The notes under the pieces are model-generated. The model was not told the DNA's origin. It saw nothing but the letters and a program-made list of their open reading frames with translations, and did no database searches. A program made the translations under genes and the position numbers. DNA of 54,643 nt from Nitrospirota bacterium (GTDB lineage Bacteria > Nitrospirota > Thermodesulfovibrionia > UBA6902): assembly GCA_016213935.1 (NCBI GenBank), contig JACQZG010000062.1, forward strand, positions 1 through 54,643, read 5' to 3'. This document shows, in pieces, positions 16,770 to 26,399 of the stretch (position 1 is the first letter of the stretch; every line of letters begins with the position of its first letter).

Positions 16770-17591
16770 ATGAAAGCCAATGTCCTGCTTTTTGAGTTAG
16801 CCCTCACCTTTTATTTCTTTGCCACGGCAATCGGCATAATAGAGCTCTTCAGAAAGATAAAAAAGAGCTCATGGGCCACCCTCTACCTGACCATAACCGG
16901 TTTTCTCTTTCATACCGCGAATATAATCGTGAGGTATGCGCAGGGAGGCCACCTGCCTGCCGCAAACCTTCATGAAGCCGCCTCTTTCCTGTCGTGGTGC
17001 ATATTGATAATCTTCTTCTATCATGAATACCGTTACAAAATCGGCCTTCTCAGCTCTTTTATCATGCCGGTAGTCTTCATTCTCATGCTCTCGTCATCAG
17101 TCTTTCCGAGAGAGATAACCGAACTCAGCCCTGTTCTGGAAAGTTCATGGTTCAGCATTCATGTCACGCTCGCTTTTCTCGGAGACGCGGCCTTTGCCAT
17201 GGCATTCGGCATAGGCATCATGTATATAATCCAGGAGCGTTATGTTAAATCCAAACACTTAAGCAGCCTCTTTCAGAGGCTCCCGAGCCTTCAGTCGCTT
17301 GACGAGATTAATTATCACCTCATAACCCTCGGATTCCCCCTTCTTACCCTCGCGATGATAACCGGAGCGATATGGGCGAGGTCGGCGTGGGGGACATACT
17401 GGCGATGGGACCCGAAAGAAGTATGGTCTCTGATAACATGGCTGATTTACGCCCTTGTGCTTCACCTGAGGCTCACAGTTGGTTGGCGCGGGAAAAAAGC
17501 CGCCATACTTTCCATAGCCGGATTTCTGCTCGTCATCTTTACTTTCCTGGGAGTTACTCTGCTCTTGAAAGGAATTCACGTATTTGAGTAA
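16770..17591 (+). CDS. cytochrome c assembly protein CcsA/HemX-like
   Basis: 273 aa with about eight membrane segments. The tryptophan-rich motif WGTYWRWDPKEVWSL near residues 208-222 identifies the heme-handling protein family (CcsA/ResC/CcmC/HemX). Flanking histidines that could ligate heme are present (NLHEAA and the region near IHV). The position directly upstream of hemA matches the hemX-hemA arrangement in several phyla, where the protein may tune GluTR level, or it may be half of a system II cytochrome c synthase. AAGGAG supports the start. It heads the ccsA-hemA-hemC-SCO operon. Confidence 0.88.
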   Translation: MKANVLLFELALTFYFFATAIGIIELFRKIKKSSWATLYLTITGFLFHTANIIVRYAQGGHLPAANLHEAASFLSWCILIIFFYHEYRYKIGLLSSFIMPVVFILMLSSSVFPREITELSPVLESSWFSIHVTLAFLGDAAFAMAFGIGIMYIIQERYVKSKHLSSLFQRLPSLQSLDEINYHLITLGFPLLTLAMITGAIWARSAWGTYWRWDPKEVWSLITWLIYALVLHLRLTVGWRGKKAAILSIAGFLLVIFTFLGVTLLLKGIHVFE

Positions 17592-17597
17592 CAACGA

Positions 17598-18872
17598 ATG
17601 AATATTTTAGTCGTCGGCCTTAACCACAATACAGCCCCGATCGAAGTGAGGGAAAAATTCGCCTTTGACGGCGACAAGCTTGAAAGGGCGCTCAAGATGC
17701 TCATGAAATCCAATATCGCGGGAGAAAATGTTATCCTCTCGACCTGCAACAGGGTTGAGATGTACTCCGGCGTCAGGGACATTGAATCCGGCATAGATAA
17801 TATCAGGAACTTTCTCGCTGACTTTCACGGCGTGCCGAAAGCGCTTCTTGAAAAATCGCTTTTCATTCTGCACGGCAGGGAGGCTGTAAAGCACATTTTC
17901 AGGGTGGCTTCGGGACTCGATTCCATGGTACTCGGCGAGCCGCAGATACTCGGCCAGATCAAGGAGGCCTTCGATATCTCCTTAAAAAACAAGGCCACAG
18001 GCGCGATGCTCAACAAGCTGATGAAGAAGACCTTTTCGGTGGCAAAGCGCACAAGGACAGAGACGGGCATCGGCAAGGGGGCGGTGAATATAAGTTACGC
18101 CGCTGTAGAGCTTGCCAAGAAGATATTTTCAGACCTCTCCGCAAAGGCGTGCATGCTTATCGGCGCGGGCGAAATGGGGGAGCTTGCCGCGAGGCACCTC
18201 ATAAACAACGGGGTCAGGAACGTCACAGTGACAAACAGGACATATGAGAGGGCTGTCAGGCTTGCGGAGGAGTTTCACGGAAGGGCTGTGAGGTTTGAAG
18301 ATTTTGTCAGCGAACTCCGGAATACGGATATAGTCATCTCAGCCGTGGAAGTCCAGAAATACATTCTCACGAAAGACGACATCAAGCATACGATGAAGGC
18401 AAGGAAGCAAAACCCTGTCTATCTCATCGACATCTCCGACCCGCGAAGCATTGACCCCGGAATCGACGGCCTTGACAATGTGTACCGCTACGACATTGAC
18501 GACTTGAACGGCATCGTTGACGTTAATGAGGAAGAGAGAAGGAAGGAGGCTGAGAAGGCCGAGGCGATAGTGGATGAAGAGCTTAAGACATTCCTGAAAT
18601 GGCAGGAATCGCTCCTTGCTGTGCCGACAATTGTGGCGCTCAGGGAGAAGACTGAGGCCATAAAAAAGGAAGAGCTTGAAAAGGCATTAAAAAAACTGGG
18701 GCCTCTCGGCGAGAAGGAGGCTGAAACCATCGAATATCTCGCGGCTTCAATAGTGAACAAGATAATACATAATCCTATCGCTTTGCTTAAATCGGCAGGG
18801 GAAGACCAGGAGATCATAATTGACTCTGTAAGAAGATTATTCAGCCTCGAAGGGGATGATGATGAAAGGTAA
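17598..18872 (+). CDS. hemA: glutamyl-tRNA reductase
   Basis: 424 aa. First step of C5-pathway tetrapyrrole synthesis, reducing glutamyl-tRNA to glutamate-1-semialdehyde. The catalytic Cys lies in STCNRVE (about residues 48-54); GLDSMVLGEPQILGQIK and the NADPH-binding GAGEMGELA follow, and the C-terminal dimerisation helix runs to the end. It begins six bases after ccsA and its end overlaps the hemC start, so the genes form one operon. It supplies both heme and, with the B12 genes in this window, corrinoid synthesis. Confidence 0.96.
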   Translation: MNILVVGLNHNTAPIEVREKFAFDGDKLERALKMLMKSNIAGENVILSTCNRVEMYSGVRDIESGIDNIRNFLADFHGVPKALLEKSLFILHGREAVKHIFRVASGLDSMVLGEPQILGQIKEAFDISLKNKATGAMLNKLMKKTFSVAKRTRTETGIGKGAVNISYAAVELAKKIFSDLSAKACMLIGAGEMGELAARHLINNGVRNVTVTNRTYERAVRLAEEFHGRAVRFEDFVSELRNTDIVISAVEVQKYILTKDDIKHTMKARKQNPVYLIDISDPRSIDPGIDGLDNVYRYDIDDLNGIVDVNEEERRKEAEKAEAIVDEELKTFLKWQESLLAVPTIVALREKTEAIKKEELEKALKKLGPLGEKEAETIEYLAASIVNKIIHNPIALLKSAGEDQEIIIDSVRRLFSLEGDDDER

Positions 18873-19803
18873 AAAGAATATCGTAATAGCCACCCGCGGC
18901 AGCATGCTTGCCCTATGGCAGGCCGAATGGATAAAGTCAGAGCTTGAAAAATTGAGCGGCGGCGTCACAGTCGGGCTTAAAAAGATAAAGACAACGGGTG
19001 ACAAGATACTTGACGTCCCCCTTGCGCAGGTCGGAGGAAAAGGCCTCTTTGTAAAAGAGATAGAGGAAGCCCTTCTTGACCGTTCCGCAGACCTTGCGGT
19101 TCACAGCATGAAGGATGTGCCGACCGAGCTTCCCGCAGGACTTCACCTCTCCGCGATCACAAAGAGGGAAGACCCGAGAGACGCCCTGATAGCGAGGCCC
19201 GGGATAAGCGGAATTAAAGGCCTCCCGCAAGGAGCCCATGTCGGCACAAGCAGTTTGAGGAGGATGTGCCAGCTTCTGAGCATAAGGCCGGACATCAGGA
19301 TAACTCAGCTTCGCGGCAATGTTGACACAAGAATAAGGAAGCTCGATGAAGGTAAATTCGACGCCATAATCCTCGCCGCCGCGGGAGTCAAAAGGCTCGG
19401 CTACTCAGGCAGAGTGACAGAGATGATACCTGTTGAGACAAGCCTTCCGGCAATAGCGCAGGGCGCGGTCGGGATAGAGTGCAGGGTTGATGACGGGTTT
19501 ATTAATGAGTTAGTAAGCAAACTGGACCATCACGAAACCGCTGTATGTGTTAGAGCCGAAAGGGCATTCCTAAAGAGGCTTGAGGGAGGATGCCAGGTTC
19601 CCATAGCCGGACATGCGGTGCTTGAAAAAGGCGGGAAGCTTGTTATGACAGGGCTCGTTGGAAGCCTCTCCGGAGAGATTATAATAAAAGAGAGAATTAG
19701 CGGCGAGCCGGAGAATGCCGGAGCGCTCGGCATAAGCCTTGCCAATACCTTGCTCGCAAAAGGCGCAGATAAGATATTAGCCGAAGTCTACGGAAAGAAT
19801 TGA
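18862..19803 (+). CDS. hemC: porphobilinogen deaminase
   Basis: About 313 aa. Polymerises four porphobilinogen units into hydroxymethylbilane. The dipyrromethane-cofactor Cys is in EGGCQVPIAGHA (near residue 240); RGSMLALWQAEW, VHSMKDVPTELP and GTSSLRRMCQ are family signatures. Three consecutive ATGs (18856, 18859, 18862) overlap the hemA end. The third is chosen because AAGGGG then sits at normal spacing. It is translationally coupled to hemA and to the SCO gene. Confidence 0.96.
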   Translation: MKGKKNIVIATRGSMLALWQAEWIKSELEKLSGGVTVGLKKIKTTGDKILDVPLAQVGGKGLFVKEIEEALLDRSADLAVHSMKDVPTELPAGLHLSAITKREDPRDALIARPGISGIKGLPQGAHVGTSSLRRMCQLLSIRPDIRITQLRGNVDTRIRKLDEGKFDAIILAAAGVKRLGYSGRVTEMIPVETSLPAIAQGAVGIECRVDDGFINELVSKLDHHETAVCVRAERAFLKRLEGGCQVPIAGHAVLEKGGKLVMTGLVGSLSGEIIIKERISGEPENAGALGISLANTLLAKGADKILAEVYGKN

Positions 19804-20462
19804 ACGAGGCAAAGCAGACTACCCCTCAGATTAAAAAAGGGCTTTATCTTGTCGTTATACTCCTGCTTATTATCGCAGCCCTCCTTTTTGTAAAGGATTT
19901 TCGCAGAAGTTCCGGTTTTAAAACCGCGACAGTCCTCGACGTCCCCGTGCCCCTGCCTTATTTCACCCTGCTTGACCATAACGGCAATGAATTCGGCAGG
20001 TTCAGCATCGTAAGAAAATGGACATTCGCCTTCTTCGGCTACACCAACTGCCCCGACATCTGCCCGACGGCGCTCGTGGACATGAACGGCATATACAATA
20101 TATTGACAAAAAGGAGTGAACTCGATAACACTCAATTTGTCTTTGTTTCAGTCGACCCCCATAGGGACACTGCCGGGCGCATGAAAGAGTATGTCACATA
20201 TTTCAACAAAGATTTCATAGGGGTAACCGGCAGTGAAGAGGCGATAGCCGCAATCTCTGCCCCTCTCGGCGTGGCATATTCGCGCCGACCCGCAGTAGCG
20301 GGCGGAGATTATATGATCGACCACAGCGCATCCTTCCTTCTCATAGACCCTCTCGGAAGGCTCCGCGCTATCTTTATCCCTCCGCACTCACCCGAGGAGA
20401 TAGCAGAAGATTTCCTCAGGATCCGTAAAAAATATGCCGAAGAGTGCTGTATAATCCGCTGA
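19800..20462 (+). CDS. SCO1/SenC-family copper/thiol protein
   Basis: 220 aa with an N-terminal membrane anchor (residues about 13-33) and a thioredoxin-fold domain facing the periplasm. The copper ligands are in NCPDICPT (CxxxC) and a downstream His in DHSASF. SCO proteins mature the CuA site of oxidases or act as thiol-disulfide reductases for other copper or cytochrome enzymes. The predicted TTG start overlaps the hemC stop, with GGAAAG just upstream. It is last in the ccsA-hem operon, linking heme and metallocenter assembly. No oxidase genes are in the window. Confidence 0.88.
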   Translation: MNEAKQTTPQIKKGLYLVVILLLIIAALLFVKDFRRSSGFKTATVLDVPVPLPYFTLLDHNGNEFGRFSIVRKWTFAFFGYTNCPDICPTALVDMNGIYNILTKRSELDNTQFVFVSVDPHRDTAGRMKEYVTYFNKDFIGVTGSEEAIAAISAPLGVAYSRRPAVAGGDYMIDHSASFLLIDPLGRLRAIFIPPHSPEEIAEDFLRIRKKYAEECCIIR

Positions 20463-20551
20463 GGCCGGGATAACTTGCCCTTTAAAGCCCTTGTAAGCTA
20501 TAGTATCTCTTGTTAAATTTGTCTTAATAATCTATCTGCACGAGGTTTGCC

Positions 20552-21220
20552 ATGCTTAAGGTGATGCATAAAAACAAGTTGTTCAGCATCGTAGTGCTTT
20601 CGGGGATTATTTTCCTTATCACGGTATCATTTATATTCTGGGGAATCGGGCCCAAATCGAATGACGCTTCAGGCGCCCTTGCCACTGTCGAGGGGGAGAG
20701 GATACTCCTTACTGAATACTGGAAACAGTACGACGAGACTTATAACAGGATTAAGGATGTTTACAAATCAAAAGAGGAACTTGAAAAACTTAACCTTAAA
20801 GAGAGCGTTCTGCAGACCTTAATAGACAGAAGGGTTCTGCTGATAACCGCTGAAGAGGCAGGCATTGATGTCAGCAAAGAGGAGCTTAAGAAAGAGATTG
20901 TCAGCATCCCCTATTTCCAGAAGAACGGGGCATTTGACCCTTCGCTTTATGAAAGGGTCCTTTCCGCAAACCGGATGAATGTCCAGATGTTTGAAAAAGA
21001 GCTCAAAGAAGACCTTATTATAAAGAAGATGAAACACCTTATTGAAGAGACTGCCGAGCTTTCGGACTCTGAACTGAAGATCCTTGAAGCCATAAGTGAA
21101 GGCAGGGAACAGCTTACCGATACCTTCCTCTCATCAAAAAAGAATCAGGCTGTTCAGGCCTATATTGAAGCCCAAAAACGAAGCATGGAGATTAAGGTCA
21201 ACAGAGAACTCCTGCCGTAA
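20552..21220 (+). CDS. membrane-anchored SurA-N-type chaperone, no PPIase domain
   Basis: 222 aa. After a short cytoplasmic start, one membrane helix (about 11-30) anchors a periplasmic domain that matches the SurA/PpiD N-terminal fold (LATVEGERILLTEYWKQY, then helical repeats with LQTLIDRRVLLITAEEAGI). The parvulin domain that normally follows is missing; only a short helical tail remains. The protein may be a pure holdase for exported proteins, or a shortened PpiD. GAGG supports the start. Confidence 0.8.
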   Translation: MLKVMHKNKLFSIVVLSGIIFLITVSFIFWGIGPKSNDASGALATVEGERILLTEYWKQYDETYNRIKDVYKSKEELEKLNLKESVLQTLIDRRVLLITAEEAGIDVSKEELKKEIVSIPYFQKNGAFDPSLYERVLSANRMNVQMFEKELKEDLIIKKMKHLIEETAELSDSELKILEAISEGREQLTDTFLSSKKNQAVQAYIEAQKRSMEIKVNRELLP

Positions 21221-21333
21221 CCCCTTTAAAAATCTAACATTTTTTGTTCGTGCCTCTCAGGCAATCCCTTTTATTCCCTGAATTAGCCGATAACCGGCAA
21301 TTATCCAAAAATCGTTGGGCGGGAATTTTATGC

Positions 21334-21363
21334 TTGACAAAACTACCCCTTTTAACGTATTAA
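21334..21363 (+). promoter_or_regulatory. sigma-70-like promoter of the MltD gene
   Basis: TTGACA (21334-21339), 18-bp spacer, TATTAA (21358-21363). The predicted start falls at or next to the ATG at 21370, and no ribosome site is visible, so the transcript may be leaderless. Confidence 0.5.
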
Positions 21364-21369
21364 TTAGAT

Positions 21370-22605
21370 ATGTCAATTTTCAGGACTATATATATATATA
21401 TATGTATATTGCTATTAACAACGCTCTTGCCTTTGGCGTCTGTGCCCGCTTTCGCATGTATCCATATTAATGTAACGCCGCGGGTTTCGGAAAACCTGAC
21501 ATCAATAACTGACAGGCAGGCAGTTCCGGAAGGAGATTCAAGGGCGGGATTAAGCCGGGATGCCGAAACCGGTAACCTGAAAGAATCAGCCATAGAAAAG
21601 CTTTTTGAAAGATACGGCTTTAACAAGGTTGTCCAGAAAAGCATCAAATATTATTCGGAAAAGAAGAGGTCTTTCGGAAGCGCCCTAAGCCTTGCCGGCC
21701 GGTATATTGACAAACTGTCCGCGGTATTTACTGAAAAAGGCCTCCCGTCCGAACTTGCTTTCCTTCCCCTGATAGAGAGCGGGTACAGAAACCATGCCGC
21801 TTCAGACAAGAGCGCTGCCGGCATGTGGCAATTTATCCCTTCCACAGCCAGGAGATACGGCCTGAAGATCGATTCATGGGTAGACGAGAGGCGCGACCCG
21901 ATAAAGTCAACCATTGCGGCTTCTGAATATCTCAAGGACATGTATGACAAGTTCGGCTCCTGGAACCTCGCGCTTGCCGCTTATAACGCCGGAGAAGGGA
22001 AGATAATGTCCGCGATTCAGAATCATAAAGACGATGACTACTGGAATATCAGTAAAACAGGGTTCATAGCAAACGAGACAAAGAACTTTGTGCCTTCTTT
22101 TGTCGCTGCCGCCGCGATCGCGACTTATCCGGAAAAATACGGGTTTGATAATCTTAATGACGCGGCTCCGTTTATATACGACGAAGTCCTCATAAAGACG
22201 CCTATGGACTTGGGAACGGTCGCCCTCTTTACGGGAGTGAGCCTTTCAGATATAAAAGAGCTGAATCCGGAACTTAAATACTGGTGCACCCCCCTTAATG
22301 TGAAAGAATACACGCTCAGGATACCCAATGGCACAAAAGAAGCCTTTGAGGAAAAGGTCGCGGAAGTCGGCGAGGACGAGCTTTTTTATGTTCAGCCTTA
22401 CAAAGTAAAAAAGGGGGATACCATAGGAAGCATTGCCAAAAAGCTCAACTCATCAACCGAGGCCATCATACAGATGAACTCCCTCGGCAGCAATGCCGTA
22501 ATCATTGCCGGCAAGGAGATACTCGTCCCCGTCAATATAACCGATCCTTACAAAGGCGGGAATGTCTTATCCCGGCAGTCGCTTATCAAGAGCAAGGAAC
22601 TTTAA
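21370..22605 (+). CDS. MltD-like lytic murein transglycosylase with LysM
   Basis: 411 aa. A hydrophobic N-terminal segment (about 5-28) forms a signal peptide. The SLT catalytic domain follows with the Glu in LPLIESGYRNHA, then AAGMWQFIPSTARRYG and LALAAYNAGEGKI. One LysM domain with KVKKGDTIGSIAKKLNSS near residues 343-388 binds peptidoglycan. It cleaves glycan strands with anhydro-muropeptide formation during wall turnover. The codons for residues 7-12 fall in a short (TA)n run. It ends convergent with the TPR gene. Confidence 0.9.
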   Translation: MSIFRTIYIYICILLLTTLLPLASVPAFACIHINVTPRVSENLTSITDRQAVPEGDSRAGLSRDAETGNLKESAIEKLFERYGFNKVVQKSIKYYSEKKRSFGSALSLAGRYIDKLSAVFTEKGLPSELAFLPLIESGYRNHAASDKSAAGMWQFIPSTARRYGLKIDSWVDERRDPIKSTIAASEYLKDMYDKFGSWNLALAAYNAGEGKIMSAIQNHKDDDYWNISKTGFIANETKNFVPSFVAAAAIATYPEKYGFDNLNDAAPFIYDEVLIKTPMDLGTVALFTGVSLSDIKELNPELKYWCTPLNVKEYTLRIPNGTKEAFEEKVAEVGEDELFYVQPYKVKKGDTIGSIAKKLNSSTEAIIQMNSLGSNAVIIAGKEILVPVNITDPYKGGNVLSRQSLIKSKEL

Positions 22606-22638
22606 TAACCATACCAGCCTGTTTCAACAATCAGCACG

Positions 22639-23400
22639 TTATTTTACAGCCGTATTTTCTGTCTGCGGGCTTGCCGATGCCCCTTCTTCAGCCTTATCTT
22701 TAGGCGCGGTTTTTGCGACAGCCTCCTGCGCCCATACTGAAGCCGGATACTCTTTAACCAGTTCCTCGTATTTTGCAATAGATGACGGGTTGTCCCCTGC
22801 AGCGGAATAGAGCCTCGCTTCAAGCACAAGCGCCGTATCTTTAAAGACGCCTTTATTAATTGAGGCTAAGTCAGCGAGGGATTTGAGCGCCTCATCTTTC
22901 TTCCCGGTCTTCAGGTAAGCGGAGGACATCTTCTGAAGAACCAACGGCAGTATCTCATCATGAGAAAACTTTTCTGCAAATCGCCTGTATTCCCTGAGCG
23001 CGTTATCATACTCGCCAAGATTGAAATATGTATTGCCGAGAGAATAGAGCGCGCTCGGCGTTGCCTTGACATCGACTGAACTTACGTAAAGCTCTTTTGC
23101 TTTCTTAAGCCTGTCGCTCTCGGAAAAGCCGGGAATATCGGAGGAACGGCCTGAATAGTATATGTTGTCGGCATCCGCTTCAAGGTTACGCGCCTTTTGT
23201 TCAACAGATGAAGAGTAGATCATAAAGATGATTATGGCTAACGCGGCCAAGCCGGCAACTGACCCCGCTGTTATCATCTCTCTCTTCCTCCGTGCGTATA
23301 ACTCGCTGGAATAATCAAGCGCTTTTGACGCGATATTCTTCATGTCAGACTCATTTGCCGAGCTCTTTTTGGCAACCTTCTTTTTAATTGCTTTAGGCAT
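22639..23400 (-). CDS. membrane-anchored TPR protein (YfgM-like)
   Basis: 253 aa. A Lys-rich N-terminus precedes one membrane helix (about 46-66) and then tetratricopeptide-like helices (ALYSLGNTYFNLGEYDNALREY and later pairs) in the periplasm. The tail is Ala/Glu/Lys-rich. The start at 23400 follows GGAGG at normal spacing. The architecture matches YfgM, a partner of the SecYEG/PpiD chaperone network. The SurA-N protein at 20552-21220 would be a natural partner (inference). Confidence 0.8.
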   Translation of the reverse strand: MPKAIKKKVAKKSSANESDMKNIASKALDYSSELYARRKREMITAGSVAGLAALAIIIFMIYSSSVEQKARNLEADADNIYYSGRSSDIPGFSESDRLKKAKELYVSSVDVKATPSALYSLGNTYFNLGEYDNALREYRRFAEKFSHDEILPLVLQKMSSAYLKTGKKDEALKSLADLASINKGVFKDTALVLEARLYSAAGDNPSSIAKYEELVKEYPASVWAQEAVAKTAPKDKAEEGASASPQTENTAVK

Positions 23401-23435
23401 CTTCAATCCTCCGGTATTGCGAACCCGTTACGGGC

Positions 23436-24083
23436 TCAGCGGTATTTATTAATTAATTTCTCTGAATTGACGAGGGCATCCCCGGCCTCCTTCAATTCAA
23501 GCCCTGCCCCGAGCAGGATATTCAAGGCAAAGCCCTTTGTAATAAAATCTTCAGGCGCGTGGAAATCGGTATTTATCACAAGCCCTGCCCCTGCCTTTAA
23601 AGCAGTCTTTGCGACATGGCCGTTTGAAAGGCTGTGCCCTTTTCTCGATGTTATCTCAAGCGCCACGCCTCTTATTGCCGCCTTCCTCGCATCATCTATT
23701 GATATAAGCCCCGGGTGTGAAAGTATGTCAGCGCCCGCCTCTATCCCTGCGGCATTGGTTCCCGGGATTACCGGCTCCGCAAGAGTTTCACCATGCACTA
23801 TAACTATTTCTGCCCCCAAAGCCCGCGCCTTTTCAACTGTCTTTCCGATAAGCGCGGGCGGCACATGAGTAATCTCGGCCCCTGCCGCAATTTTTATGTC
23901 AGAGTGAGCCGAGAGGTCTTTTACGGCGTTGACTATCCTCGGAATGACAAAATCAATGTTGGACATGTCAACATGGTCTGTTATGGCGAGCCCCCTGTAC
24001 CCCTTCACCTGAGCCCTCCGCACAAGCTCTGACGGCAGGAGTACTCCGTCGCTGAAGAGTGTGTGAGCATGAAGATCAATCAT
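23436..24083 (-). CDS. PHP-domain phosphoesterase (histidinol-phosphatase-like)
   Basis: 215 aa from the Met opening IDLHAHTLFSDG, which is the first PHP metal motif; ITDHVDM, IVHGET, LSHPG and NTDFHAP supply the rest. No ribosome site is seen. PHP proteins of this compact type hydrolyse phosphomonoesters; the exact substrate is unknown. No histidine genes are nearby. A terminator of the upstream gene lies just before it. Confidence 0.85.
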   Translation of the reverse strand: MIDLHAHTLFSDGVLLPSELVRRAQVKGYRGLAITDHVDMSNIDFVIPRIVNAVKDLSAHSDIKIAAGAEITHVPPALIGKTVEKARALGAEIVIVHGETLAEPVIPGTNAAGIEAGADILSHPGLISIDDARKAAIRGVALEITSRKGHSLSNGHVAKTALKAGAGLVINTDFHAPEDFITKGFALNILLGAGLELKEAGDALVNSEKLINKYR

Positions 24084-24119
24084 AACAATGTAAGATACAG
24101 AAATGCTCTTTGAATTGTC

Positions 24120-24146
24120 AAAAAAAAGAGGGCCGTCCAAACGGCC
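24120..24146 (-). terminator. Rho-independent terminator of the CFI/barrel gene
   Basis: On the minus strand GGCCGT (24141-24146) pairs with ACGGCC (24131-24136) around a 4-nt loop, followed by CTC and a run of eight Ts (24120-24127). It lies 31 bp after the stop of the 709-aa gene. Confidence 0.8.
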
Positions 24147-24177
24147 GGCCCCCGGTTATTTTAAAAACCTGTGTTTA

Positions 24178-26307
24178 TTAAAGCCCTATCCTTACGCCTC
24201 CGATAAGCCTCCAGTCAGGAGCGCCGATGCCATCGACACCGCCGCCTATGCCGATAAGAAGCTGGGTATCCGGCCTCGCCTGGTAGCCGAGTGAAATGTC
24301 AGCCTCTTTGGGAGTCAGATAATCGTCAAATGAGTCAGAAGACGGGGTGCTCATATACGCCTCCCCAGAGATGAAGAGGGTATCATTGATATCATGCGAT
24401 ACGCCGATGCCGTAGGATATCGTGTCGCCTATCGCCTGTGTCGGCGTAAGGTCCTGTTTCTGTTTTATCTGATAACCGATATTGAACGTGGCCTTTGTCG
24501 CGCTGTCTATCTCCTTGTCAATAATAAGCCTTGCCCCGCCGTAAAAAGAACCGCTCCCAAACCACTCGTCTGACGCGCCAGATTCAATCGGAAAGACTAT
24601 ATACGGAGAAAGTGCAAAGGCAAGCCCGAGCCTGTTGCTTCCCGCATCTGCAAAGCGGTATTTCGCGGCCATCCTCAAATCCCCCAACTCGGTTGCGGAA
24701 ACTTCTGACACAAGGTCGAGCCTCCTGCCGTCCTGAGCGAAAAGGGCAGGCAGGCTTATGCTCACCTGCAATACGTCGGAAAGGCCGTAACCCGCCGTAA
24801 ACGTAGCGGCGGACTGCCTCTCTGAAAGCTCGGCGCCGTTAACGCTCCCCACAGGGTTTTCCGCATGGTCAATGAAGATGCCTATTTTCGTCTTCCCCAT
24901 CCCGATGCTTCCAGTGGATTCCACATTTATAAACCTCTCCTCCCCAACCTTCGGGTCAATCGTATGCGCGTCAAAAGCATATGAATATCCGGCGGAAACA
25001 AGAGTTATAAGCAGAAGCAGAGAGAGTATCTTGCCTGCTTTTTTTCTCCTTACGACAGGAATCATTATTAAGCCTATCAATCCCAAAAGAGCAACCTGCG
25101 GATACTTTATCGCATAAACAACCGGCGTAAGCCCGAATCTCACGGCTGATTTAAGCCCCTCGCGCTCCCTTATGTAATCAGCAATCGGAGGCGATGTCCT
25201 GTAATAAAATTTAACCATAGCCTCTCCTATCCTGTTCGTCATCAAAACGCTGTCCCTGAAATCCCTGAGAACTTTCACATGCGGCTCAAAATAACTCCCG
25301 TACGCCGCAGTTGCTATGAAACATCCCTCTCTGCCGCCGAGGATCTCGCTTATGAGAGTCTCAGTCCTTATCTGGGCATAACAGGCATTTGCCGCGGCTA
25401 TTGTTTCCTGAAGGTTTGCAAGCGCTTCGGCGCTTGTGCCTCCAGGCGCGGCAGCGGTGGCAAAAGCCACTATAGCGGATTGTCCCGGAGCAAGCGTTCC
25501 AATATTTGTGGCGATATCAACCTCAAAATCATCCGTTCCCCCGGCGTATTTATCTCCGTTAAAATCCGGGTCATCAGTGAAAAATGCCTGCTGGTCCGCG
25601 TAATCGCCCCATGTCAGGGTACAGCAATATTCCACAAACCAGTTTGAGACTGTCCTTCTGAGAAGGGCTGAACCCGCAATATATCCGCTGTCATCCCATT
25701 CCCATACGAGCTTGTTTGCAGCATCATAGCCTTCATCGTCGTCACTGCTTCCATCATCCACATCAAAATCATTAAAATGAGCCGCTTTGATATTTTTCGT
25801 AGTATCCGTATTATTGATTATCCTGTACTCGTGTATGGCAAATGGGGCATCCGCGCCGGCGTAAACAAACTGCTCCACGGTCAGGCCGGTATTGCCCCCT
25901 TCAAAGCTGACAGGCACCGATGGGTCGCCTCCGTCATCAGCAGCAACGTCGCCGACACACGCTGGCATTCCAGCAACAGGCGCAGGGTAACGCTCTATCC
26001 CGCTTTGATTATTTCCCCATGTATCTTCACGGTCATCATCTTCATCGCCTTTATAATCATAGGATCCAACATTGTCAATATCTTCTGAAACAGAATCATA
26101 CACTGCAAAAGAGGTCGTCGAGGTATGGCTTGCGCCGTCCCATTCAAGTTCATTATACACATCGCATCCGCCGCAGTCGTCAACATCAATGTTGCCGTCT
26201 CCGCCGTCAAGATCCAGTGTAACATCTGCCGCAAACGCATTGCCGCCAAACAATAACATGGCGGAAATCAATATGAAGAAAAAAATCTTCAAACTTCCCT
26301 TACGCAT
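24178..26307 (-). CDS. CFI-box surface protein fused to an outer-membrane barrel domain
   Basis: 709 aa in one frame. Residues 1-27 are a signal peptide. Residues 28-315 form an exported domain very rich in Asp (calcium-binding-like [14 protein letters not shown] stretches) with a few cysteines. At 329-338 [10 protein letters not shown] opens the CFI-box module, followed by [11 protein letters not shown], a membrane helix (402-419) and RRKK, which is normally the end of a CFI-box-CTERM protein. Here the frame runs on into a second signal-like segment (427-445, [17 protein letters not shown]) and then about 260 residues of alternating strands ending in aromatic/leucine, like an outer-membrane barrel. 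It looks like two proteins joined. AAAGGAGG precedes the start. Confidence 0.8.
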   Translation of the reverse strand: MRKGSLKIFFFILISAMLLFGGNAFAADVTLDLDGGDGNIDVDDCGGCDVYNELEWDGASHTSTTSFAVYDSVSEDIDNVGSYDYKGDEDDDREDTWGNNQSGIERYPAPVAGMPACVGDVAADDGGDPSVPVSFEGGNTGLTVEQFVYAGADAPFAIHEYRIINNTDTTKNIKAAHFNDFDVDDGSSDDDEGYDAANKLVWEWDDSGYIAGSALLRRTVSNWFVEYCCTLTWGDYADQQAFFTDDPDFNGDKYAGGTDDFEVDIATNIGTLAPGQSAIVAFATAAAPGGTSAEALANLQETIAAANACYAQIRTETLISEILGGREGCFIATAAYGSYFEPHVKVLRDFRDSVLMTNRIGEAMVKFYYRTSPPIADYIREREGLKSAVRFGLTPVVYAIKYPQVALLGLIGLIMIPVVRRKKAGKILSLLLLITLVSAGYSYAFDAHTIDPKVGEERFINVESTGSIGMGKTKIGIFIDHAENPVGSVNGAELSERQSAATFTAGYGLSDVLQVSISLPALFAQDGRRLDLVSEVSATELGDLRMAAKYRFADAGSNRLGLAFALSPYIVFPIESGASDEWFGSGSFYGGARLIIDKEIDSATKATFNIGYQIKQKQDLTPTQAIGDTISYGIGVSHDINDTLFISGEAYMSTPSSDSFDDYLTPKEADISLGYQARPDTQLLIGIGGGVDGIGAPDWRLIGGVRIGL

Positions 26308-26399
26308 AATCGAATCCTCCTTTATATTAAATATATTCTATAAAGACAAACAAAAGCTCTTAAGTTTTTATCATATACCACTGAACAAGTCAAGAAAAA

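Noticed and set aside
21386..21412. (TA)n run as a phase-variation tract in the MltD gene.
   Set aside because: It is short and lies within the signal peptide codons; no sign of frame loss. Noted in the gene entry only.
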